A DNA stretch of 7,003 bases from an uncultured Erysipelotrichaceae bacterium (GTDB lineage Bacteria; Bacillota_I; Bacilli_A; RFN20; CAG-826): assembly GCA_902800255.1 (NCBI GenBank), contig CADCDV010000024.1:1-7003 (forward strand). The letters are read 5' to 3'. Each line of letters starts with the position of its first letter. The stretch's first letter is position 1. Below, piece after piece: positions 1 through 4,197 of the stretch. The notes beneath the pieces are model-generated. The model searched no databases. It was not told where the DNA came from and saw nothing but the letters and a program-made list of their open reading frames with translations. Both the position numbers and the translations under genes were made by a program.

Positions 1-480
1 ATTATCGATGTCGACGTTTTTGATGAAAAGACCGTCTTTGAACGGAACATAGACATGTTTGTTCTCGCTAGTGGTGACCGATAAGGTTCTGGTTTTCGAA
101 TACTCGAGGACTTCATCGACAACTCCTATGACACGGTTCTCGTCGAGGTAGTCGACGACTTTGCAGCCGACTAAGTCGCTATAGCGGTAATAACCTTCTG
201 GAAGAGTGGCTTTCTCTTTGTCCATCTCGATAGCGAAGTTCCTAAAGCCTTCGATCGCGTTGATGTCGCCATATTCCTCAAAAGCGAGGAAGTAGTAGTC
301 TCCTGAATCCCTGAAGTTTCTGACTGTGACAGGGAATCTTTCGTCTGTTTTCTCATCGTGAAGAGACAACATGGTCCCTTTCTTAAATCTTTGCTTAGCA
401 AAAGAAGTGAGGGATTTGCATCTGACCTCACCTTTTAACCCGAAGGGCTTAAGAATGTAACCAAGTGTGATGTATTCCAT
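1..480 (-). CDS. rimM: 16S rRNA processing protein RimM (3' end cut by window edge)
   Basis: RimM binds ribosomal protein uS19 and helps mature the 3' (head) domain of the 30S subunit. The frame is open from the ATG at 480 down to base 1 (160 codons, no stop), so only a short C-terminal piece is missing compared with the usual 165-175 residues. The N-terminal RimM barrel is clear from GYILKPFGLKGEVR (residues 7-20, family pattern G-x-I-x-x-x-x-G-L-K-G-E-V). The PRC-barrel half starts near YYRYSDLVGCKVVD and ends in VPF...LFIKNVDI, which matches the family's IPF...V.VD signature. The start lies 19 nt after the khpA stop. No Shine-Dalgarno is visible upstream; the stretch before the ATG is pyrimidine-rich (CTCCTTTTTCTCTT on the coding strand). 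Translation may therefore depend on coupling to khpA. trmD usually follows rimM and would lie outside the window to the left. Identification is firm. Confidence 0.95.
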   Translation of the reverse strand, partial: MEYITLGYILKPFGLKGEVRCKSLTSFAKQRFKKGTMLSLHDEKTDERFPVTVRNFRDSGDYYFLAFEEYGDINAIEGFRNFAIEMDKEKATLPEGYYRYSDLVGCKVVDYLDENRVIGVVDEVLEYSKTRTLSVTTSENKHVYVPFKDGLFIKNVDIDN

Positions 481-485
481 AAGAG

Positions 486-514
486 AAAAAGGAGGACGCT
501 TATTCGGCGTCCTC
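486..514 (-). terminator. Putative intrinsic terminator/attenuator on the khpA stop codon
   Basis: On the minus-strand RNA, GAGGACGC (514-507) pairs perfectly with GCGTCCTC (499-492) around a 7-nt loop that contains the khpA UAA. It is followed by C-UUUUU (491-486) and then CUCUU. Six of the eight pairs are G-C. This has the form of a rho-independent terminator lying between khpA and rimM. Because the 5' arm is khpA coding sequence, a ribosome finishing khpA would cover it, so termination should depend on translation. On the plus strand the same hairpin is followed only by TTTAT and there is no gene to terminate. Confidence 0.6.
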
Positions 515-784
515 TTTATCATCGTGCTTTTCGTTGAAGCTCTCAAATTTAAGATGGATTCTGAGGTTGGAGTTGTCGGCTTTGCCAACGATTCCAATAG
601 CTTCGCGAAGTGCATTTGCGATCGCGCCGTGCTTTCCGATTAAGCGGGCGGTGTCATCATCTTCGGCGACGATGAGGAGGGCCACATCTTTTTCGGTGCT
701 GCCAGGGAGCTCTCTGACCATGATGGATTCAGGATGCTCGATGAGGGGATCGACAAGTCCGTGGATTACTTTCTCGTAATCCAT
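500..784 (-). CDS. khpA: KhpA-type KH-domain RNA-binding protein (YlqC family)
   Basis: This is a small (94 aa) single-KH-domain protein. In Gram-positive bacteria KhpA partners KhpB and binds many RNAs, with effects on cell elongation and division. The core KH signature is visible as ARLIGKHGAIANALREAIG (about residues 46-64) with the RNA-gripping GxxG loop G-K-H-G. Before it comes the beta strand VALLIVAEDD, and after it NLRIHLKFESF. The tail is acidic and ends EKHDDKEDAE. The start ATG overlaps the last base of the rpsP stop (TAATG), and an AAGGAG Shine-Dalgarno lies inside the end of rpsP, so translation is coupled. Placement directly after rpsP and before rimM is the normal Bacillota order and supports the name. 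The stop codon sits in the loop of a terminator-like hairpin. Confidence 0.93.
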   Translation of the reverse strand: MDYEKVIHGLVDPLIEHPESIMVRELPGSTEKDVALLIVAEDDDTARLIGKHGAIANALREAIGIVGKADNSNLRIHLKFESFNEKHDDKEDAE

Positions 785-1065
785 TATTTAGACTCCTTTT
801 TCTTAGCCTTTCCTTCGGCGAACTTAGCCATGATGCCTTTGCGGCTGAACATAGCGCGAACACTGTCGGAAGGGATAGCGCCATCTTTGAGCCATTTCAT
901 AGCAAGCTCTTCGTTGATGAGAGCTTTTTCTTCTCCGAGAGCTGGATCGTAGGTGCCGATCTGCTCGATATAACGGCCATCTCTGGAAGAGCGGCTGTCA
1001 GCGGCGACGATGCGGTAGAAAGGGTCTTTGTGGCGGCCAATACGGGCCAATCTGATTTTAACCAT
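784..1065 (-). CDS. rpsP: 30S ribosomal protein bS16
   Basis: bS16 is an early-binding protein of the 30S subunit that stabilises 16S rRNA. The 93-residue product has the full family pattern: MVKIRLARIGRHKDPFYRIV at the N-terminus, ADSRSSRDGRYIEQIGTYDP (residues 22-41), then a helical part with EELAMKWLKDGAIPSDSVRAMFSRKGIM. It ends in a basic tail rich in Lys. Length is normal for the family (about 80-100). The start is fixed by the conserved MVKIRL and by an AAGGAGA Shine-Dalgarno about 11-12 nt upstream (1076-1083 on the minus strand). It is the first gene of the leftward unit, driven by a near-consensus promoter at 1095-1123 with a predicted leader of about 22 nt. Its stop overlaps the khpA start by one base. 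Confidence 0.98.
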   Translation of the reverse strand: MVKIRLARIGRHKDPFYRIVAADSRSSRDGRYIEQIGTYDPALGEEKALINEELAMKWLKDGAIPSDSVRAMFSRKGIMAKFAEGKAKKKESK

Positions 1066-1094
1066 AATTTGCTTGTTCTCCTTTTCCGAACGTA

Positions 1095-1123
1095 ATCATA
1101 GGCTTGTGATATAGTCCTGTCAA
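1095..1123 (-). promoter_or_regulatory. Sigma-A type promoter of rpsP
   Basis: On the minus strand a perfect -35 TTGACA (1123-1118) is followed after exactly 17 bp by TATGAT (1100-1095), which matches the -10 consensus at five of six positions. The predicted start is near 1088, giving a leader of about 22 nt that holds the rpsP Shine-Dalgarno. The same pairing of -35, spacer length and -10 is found in front of topA, so it is probably the standard strong promoter of this genome. Confidence 0.8.
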
Positions 1124-1139
1124 GTATTTTTGCTTGACA
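1118..1139. repeat. Inverted repeat formed by two head-to-head -35 boxes
   Basis: TGTCAAG (1118-1124) and CTTGACA (1133-1139) are perfect 7-bp inverted repeats separated by 8 bp of T-rich sequence. Each arm contains a consensus TTGACA, one facing rpsP and one facing rplS. The symmetry may simply be the result of two divergent promoters, but two RNA polymerases would compete here, and a dimeric regulator could also use the site. Confidence 0.6.
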
Positions 1140-1161
1140 CTAAAACGCATTACATTTCAAT
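1134..1161 (+). promoter_or_regulatory. Candidate promoter of rplS
   Basis: A perfect TTGACA (1134-1139) is followed after 16 bp by TTCAAT (1156-1161), a 4/6 match to the -10 that lacks the important second-position A. It would start transcription near 1168 and leave a leader of roughly 130 nt before rplS. A second possibility is TTGCGA (1178-1183), 17 bp, TAATAT (1201-1206), also 4/6 in each box, starting near 1213. The sequence does not decide between them, and both may be used. Confidence 0.45.
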
Positions 1162-1167
1162 CTCCGT

Positions 1168-1296
1168 AGGTTTTCTCTTGCGAGGGGCTAAACGAGCGCG
1201 TAATATATTCGGTGCGCGAAAGCGATACGCAGGCTCCGCCGTCTGTCACTAGACGTGAACCTGAAGAGCAAATTCTAAGTTAGGAGTAAAAGATTC
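1168..1296 (+). promoter_or_regulatory. rplS 5' leader with possible RNA structure
   Basis: This is the untranslated stretch between the candidate promoter and rplS. It contains a small CGC-GAAA-GCG hairpin with a GNRA loop (1215-1224). Next comes a two-part stem: CAGG (1230-1233) with CCTG (1260-1263), enclosing CGTCT (1240-1244) with AGACG (1251-1255) around the loop GTCACT. The rplS Shine-Dalgarno AGGAG is at 1282-1286. Bacillus-type L19 leader RNAs that control rplS are known. Position and structure suggest something comparable, but I cannot confirm that the known consensus is present. The pairings were found by eye. Confidence 0.35.
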
Positions 1297-1668
1297 ATGA
1301 ACAACAACATTGTCAATGAGATCACTGCCAAGCAGATTCGCGATGACATCCCACAGTTCTCCAGTGGTGACACCGTCAAGGTTTACTACCGTATTGTCGA
1401 GAACAAGAAAGAGCGTATTCAGGTCTATGAGGGCGTCGTTATCCAACGTCGCGGTCATGGTGTCAGCGAAACCTTCGTCGTCCGTAAGATGTCCAGTGGC
1501 GTCGGCGTGGAAAGAACCTTCCCTGTCAACTCCCCAAGCATCGCCAAGATCGAAGTTACCCGTTACGGTAAGGTCCGCCGTGCCAGAATCCACTACATGC
1601 GTGGACTCAGCGGCAAATCCGCCCGTATCAAGCAAGGCAAAGCCCCAAAAGCTGCCGAAGCTAAGTAA
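1297..1668 (+). CDS. rplS: 50S ribosomal protein bL19
   Basis: bL19 sits at the 30S-50S interface and contributes to intersubunit bridges. The 123-residue product matches the family throughout: IRDDIPQFSSGDTVKVYYRI (residues 14-33), the strongly conserved RIQVYEGVVIQRRGHGVSETFVVRK, and GVGVERTFPVNSPSIAKIEV. It ends with RRARIHYMRGLSGKSARIK and a short Lys/Ala tail. The start is set by AGGAG (1282-1286) about 10 nt upstream and by fit to family length. In many Bacillota rplS follows trmD in the same operon as rpsP. Here it starts a separate transcription unit pointing away from rpsP. It is closed by an intrinsic terminator 18 nt after the stop, so it is probably mainly monocistronic. Confidence 0.98.
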   Translation: MNNNIVNEITAKQIRDDIPQFSSGDTVKVYYRIVENKKERIQVYEGVVIQRRGHGVSETFVVRKMSSGVGVERTFPVNSPSIAKIEVTRYGKVRRARIHYMRGLSGKSARIKQGKAPKAAEAK

Positions 1669-1686
1669 ATCTCAAGAAGTGACTAG

Positions 1687-1719
1687 AACCGCCCTTTCAA
1701 TTGAGGGCGGTTTTATTTT
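1687..1719 (+). terminator. Intrinsic terminator of rplS
   Basis: AACCGCCCT (1687-1695) pairs with AGGGCGGTT (1704-1712) over 9 bp with an 8-nt loop. The stem runs into the T-rich tract TTTTATTTT (1711-1719). The GC-rich stem and U-run make this a textbook rho-independent terminator. Its last two T bases are also the first bases of the rbgA -35 box. Confidence 0.88.
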
Positions 1720-1746
1720 GTCTTAATTCATAAGAATTCTTATACT
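1718..1746 (+). promoter_or_regulatory. rbgA promoter giving a leaderless mRNA
   Basis: TTGTCT (1718-1723, four of six) is followed after exactly 17 bp by TATACT (1741-1746, five of six). With normal spacing transcription would begin at 1753 or 1754, which is at the A of the rbgA ATG. There is no Shine-Dalgarno between the -10 box and the ATG and no room for one, so the promoter and start codon together predict a leaderless message. Confidence 0.65.
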
Positions 1747-1753
1747 TTATTAG

Positions 1754-2623
1754 ATGAACAATCAGCAGCAGAAGAACGTCCATTATTTCCCTGGCCATAT
1801 GGCTAAAGCCCTCCGCGAGATGGCTCCTTTCGTAAAGAACGCCGACATCGTGGTTGAGGTCACAGACGCAAGAGCGCCATTTTCAACGCGTAACCCAATG
1901 CTTCAGGGATTAATCGGAAGCAAGCCTCATTTGATTGTCCTTTCCAAAAACGACAAGGCCGACACCATGGTGACCGCCAGATGGATCGCTAAATATAACC
2001 AAGAGGGCATCACCTGCTTTGCTAGCAACCTCAAAGGAGAGAAGGTCTTCAAGGTCCTCAATGAGATGAGCGAGCCTCTCGTTCTTAAGAAACGCGAGAA
2101 AGAGAAGAAGCTCGGCATGAAGAAACAGCCTCTCAAGCTCCTTATCGTCGGCATCCCTAATGTCGGTAAAAGCACCCTTATCAATAACCTCGCCGGGAAG
2201 AGAGTGGCTAGGGCCGCGAACACCCCAGGCGTAACCAGAAGCGAGCAGTGGATCAAACTCTCCGGAGACTTTGTTCTTCTTGACACCCCAGGCATCCTTC
2301 CAATGAACTACGAAGGACCTCTCACCGCGAAGCGTTTAGCCATCCTTGGAAGCATCAAAGAAGATGTTCTCCCTCTTGATGAGCTATATCGTTTCTTATT
2401 CGTTTTCCTTCGCGAAAATTACAAAAATTGCATGCAAAACCGCTACGGAATTGAGGATTTAAGCAAATTAGAAGCCGAAGAAGTTCTTCAAATCGTCGCT
2501 AAGAATCGTGGGTATCTTTTGAAAAACGGAGCCCCAGATACCGATAAGGCGACATCCTCAATCTTCAAAGATCTCCAAGAGGGATTCTTTGGCAAAATCA
2601 GTTTAGAGAAACCTAATGCTTAA
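1754..2623 (+). CDS. rbgA: Ribosome biogenesis GTPase RbgA (YlqF)
   Basis: RbgA is a circularly permuted GTPase needed for a late step of 50S assembly. The 289 residues match the family length (about 282). The N-terminus has the typical YFPGHMAKAL (11-20) and VVEVTDARAPFSTRNP (33-48). The permuted G motifs appear in the expected order: G4 as SKND (64-67), P-loop GIPNVGKST (133-141), switch NTPGVTR (156-162) and G3 DTPG (177-180). The C-terminal RNA-binding helical domain follows, with FLRENY...RYGIEDLS. The usual first Asn of the G4 NKxD motif is Ser here. The ATG at 1754 is chosen because MNNQQQKNVHYFPGHM matches the family start and because a promoter ends 7 bp before it. The gene overlaps rnhB by 8 nt and precedes it in the usual Bacillota order. 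Confidence 0.97.
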   Translation: MNNQQQKNVHYFPGHMAKALREMAPFVKNADIVVEVTDARAPFSTRNPMLQGLIGSKPHLIVLSKNDKADTMVTARWIAKYNQEGITCFASNLKGEKVFKVLNEMSEPLVLKKREKEKKLGMKKQPLKLLIVGIPNVGKSTLINNLAGKRVARAANTPGVTRSEQWIKLSGDFVLLDTPGILPMNYEGPLTAKRLAILGSIKEDVLPLDELYRFLFVFLRENYKNCMQNRYGIEDLSKLEAEEVLQIVAKNRGYLLKNGAPDTDKATSSIFKDLQEGFFGKISLEKPNA

Positions 2624-3236
2624 TAAGGAAAAGGAATTCTATTCGACATCTTGCAAACTCATAGTTGGTGTCGATGAAGCAGGACGTGGCCCTCTTGCTG
2701 GGCCTGTTTTTGCGGCCGCCGCATTATTCTCTCCAGACTTTGCCGATGAGCTTATAGATGATTCCAAGAAACTCACCGCCAAGAAACGCGAGGCCCTTTT
2801 CGATGTGATTAAAGAAAAGGCTCTCGCTTATGGCATTGCCTCCGTCAGTGCGGATGAGATTGACCAGTACAACATCTATGAGGCCACAAAGATCTGCATG
2901 AAGAAAGCGATTGAGCAGATTGGCATCGACTATGACCTAATCATTACCGACGCCATGCCTTTATATGTCAAAGGGAAGAAGGTCATCGCGATGATAAAAG
3001 GCGATGCTCAGTGCCTCAATGTCGCCGCGGCTTCGATCCTCGCCAAAGTAAGCCGTGACAGATACATGGACGAATTAGATAAGCAATATCCTGAATATGG
3101 TTTCGCCAAACATAAAGGCTACGGAACCAAAGCCCATATCGACGCCATCATGAAATATGGTCCTATAGACCATGTTCACCGCAAAACGTTCGCTCCGATC
3201 AAGTATCTCATCGACGACAGTCCGAAACTCTGTTAA
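2616..3236 (+). CDS. rnhB: Ribonuclease HII
   Basis: RNase HII cuts the RNA strand of RNA-DNA hybrids and nicks at single ribonucleotides in DNA. At 206 aa it is the short form, without the roughly 60-70-residue N-terminal extension found in Bacillus subtilis RnhB. Motifs include VGVDEAGRGPLAGPV (17-31) with catalytic D20 and E21 and the GRG substrate loop, DDSKKL (48-53), IITDAM (109-114) with D112, and KGDA (128-131) with D130. SILAKVSRDR (140-149) and the HKGYGT (166-171) motif follow. The four acidic active-site residues are all present. The ATG overlaps the end of rbgA by 8 nt, no clear Shine-Dalgarno is visible, and no later ATG would keep the DEAGRG motif. Expression is therefore probably by coupling with rbgA. 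dprA follows after 53 nt. Confidence 0.97.
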   Translation: MLNKEKEFYSTSCKLIVGVDEAGRGPLAGPVFAAAALFSPDFADELIDDSKKLTAKKREALFDVIKEKALAYGIASVSADEIDQYNIYEATKICMKKAIEQIGIDYDLIITDAMPLYVKGKKVIAMIKGDAQCLNVAAASILAKVSRDRYMDELDKQYPEYGFAKHKGYGTKAHIDAIMKYGPIDHVHRKTFAPIKYLIDDSPKLC

Positions 3237-3258
3237 GAATTTTCGGGAAAAATTGGAT

Positions 3259-3285
3259 TTCCTCCATATATGGAAAGTGGAGGGA
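3259..3285 (+). promoter_or_regulatory. Hairpin that can hide the dprA ribosome binding site
   Basis: CCTCCA (3261-3266) is exactly complementary to TGGAGG (3278-3283). One G-U and one A-U pair extend the stem to 8 bp (3259-3266 with 3278-3285) around an 11-nt loop. The 3' arm contains the whole dprA Shine-Dalgarno GGAGGG (3279-3284), 5 nt from the ATG. A competing small palindrome CCATATATGG (3264-3273) would free the site. No promoter is evident between rnhB and dprA, so control at translation is plausible. Confidence 0.45.
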
Positions 3286-3289
3286 TTCC

Positions 3290-4102
3290 ATGACAATTCT
3301 TAAACCAAACCAGATTCTTCATTACCTCGCTCTCAAATACGAGGGAGATTGGGACAAGATATCCCAAGCAGTAAACAACAAAGAAAGGCCCGATGATGAG
3401 GCCTATCAAAAGCTTGCCTCGTCCTGCCAAAGCAAGTTCGTCACTTTAATCGACCCTGAATATCCATCAGCCCTTAGGCAAACCTACAAACCACCTTTGG
3501 TTCTTTTCTATCACGGAGACTTATCTCTATTAGGAAATGGTTCCAAATGCATTTCCTATGTCGGCTCAAGGAATTCGAGCGCATATGGGAATGAAATGGC
3601 AAAAACCATCTGTTCTGGCCTTTCTAAGTATGGGTACAAGATTGTGAGCGGACTTGCCCGCGGAATCGATGCAGCAGCCCTTACAGCCGCTTTAGATAGC
3701 AAAGGAGGGGCTGTTGCCGTACTTGGGAACGGCATCGATTTCTGTTATCCAAGCGAAAACACCCCAATCTACGAAAGGATCAAGAAGGAGGGTCTCGTTC
3801 TATCTGAGTACCCAGGCATGACCAAACCAACACATGAGACCTTCCCATTAAGAAACCGAATAGTCGCTGGTTTATCGAGAGCGACAATCGTTGGCGAGGC
3901 CGCGAAAAGAAGTGGGACCCTTATCACCGTCAATTACGCTTTGACCACGAACAAAGATGTCGGATGCGTTCCTTATCGAGCTACTGATGAAAGTGCCTGC
4001 AATACCCTCATAAAAGAAGGGGCTTTTGTCATCGAAAATGCCGAGGATGTTCTTTTGATGGTGGGCGATACAAGGGGAGAGAGGGAGGCCTCGAAAATGT
4101 GA
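3290..4102 (+). CDS. dprA: DNA processing protein DprA (Smf)
   Basis: DprA binds incoming single-stranded DNA and loads RecA during natural transformation. It is also present in many non-competent bacteria. The 270-residue product has a divergent N-terminal helical part (1-50), then the Rossmann-like core: SYVGSRNSSAYG (89-100), VSGLARGID (119-127), AVLGNGIDFCYPSEN (143-157), LSEYP (171-175), FPLRNRIVAGLS (185-196) and RSGTLIT (207-213). Two usually conserved points differ. The His after GIDxxA is Leu131, and the VPG turn is VPY (227-229) with Cys237 where a Gly precedes Asn. A C-terminal winged-helix domain is absent. The start has a strong GGAGGG site 5 nt upstream that may be locked in a hairpin. 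The UGA stop at 4100-4102 shows that UGA is not tryptophan here. The family call is firm, but activity in transformation is uncertain. Confidence 0.93.
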   Translation: MTILKPNQILHYLALKYEGDWDKISQAVNNKERPDDEAYQKLASSCQSKFVTLIDPEYPSALRQTYKPPLVLFYHGDLSLLGNGSKCISYVGSRNSSAYGNEMAKTICSGLSKYGYKIVSGLARGIDAAALTAALDSKGGAVAVLGNGIDFCYPSENTPIYERIKKEGLVLSEYPGMTKPTHETFPLRNRIVAGLSRATIVGEAAKRSGTLITVNYALTTNKDVGCVPYRATDESACNTLIKEGAFVIENAEDVLLMVGDTRGEREASKM

Positions 4103-4142
4103 TTCGACAATAAGATTGCCACGTGTTTTTGACATGTTTGGC

Positions 4143-4171
4143 TTTTGCGTGAGCGCTTACATGGGTAAAAT
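4143..4171 (+). promoter_or_regulatory. Candidate promoter of the GH43 gene
   Basis: TAAAAT (4166-4171) matches the -10 at five of six positions and lies 26 bp before the ATG. At 17-bp spacing the -35 region is only TTTTGC (4143-4148), which is weak. The alternative TTGCGT (4145-4150) gives a short 15-bp spacer. The operator-like palindrome at 4148-4161 lies within the spacer, where a bound repressor would block polymerase. The start would be near 4178, followed by the Shine-Dalgarno GAGG (4184-4187). Confidence 0.4.
4148..4161. promoter_or_regulatory. cre-like / LacI-family operator
   Basis: Read on the minus strand the 14 bases are TGTAAGCGCTCACG. They fit the catabolite-responsive element consensus TGWNANCGNTNWCA at every defined position except the last. 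The inner 12 bp (4149-4160, GTGAGCGCTTAC) form a palindrome with one mismatch around the central CG that is typical of LacI-family sites. Its place between the likely -35 and -10 of a glycosidase gene suggests repression by CcpA or by a dedicated LacI-type sugar regulator. No regulator gene is present in the window. Confidence 0.55.
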
Positions 4172-4197
4172 AACTACGAAAAAGAGGATTTTACTCA

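Noticed and set aside
171..431. Minus-strand frame of 86 codons inside rimM
   Set aside because: It is in a different frame from the start at 480. The rimM frame is open through the left edge and carries the RimM signatures.
1249..1726. Open frames on both strands across rplS (minus 1249-1635, plus 1310-1726)
   Set aside because: They are shadows of rplS, whose protein matches bL19 along its whole length. They lack a sensible ribosome binding site and family resemblance.
4129..4134. Perfect TTGACA upstream of the GH43 gene
   Set aside because: At 16-18 bp spacing the sequence falls on the GC-rich operator palindrome, with nothing like a -10 box. The good TAAAAT lies 31 bp away, too far to pair with it.
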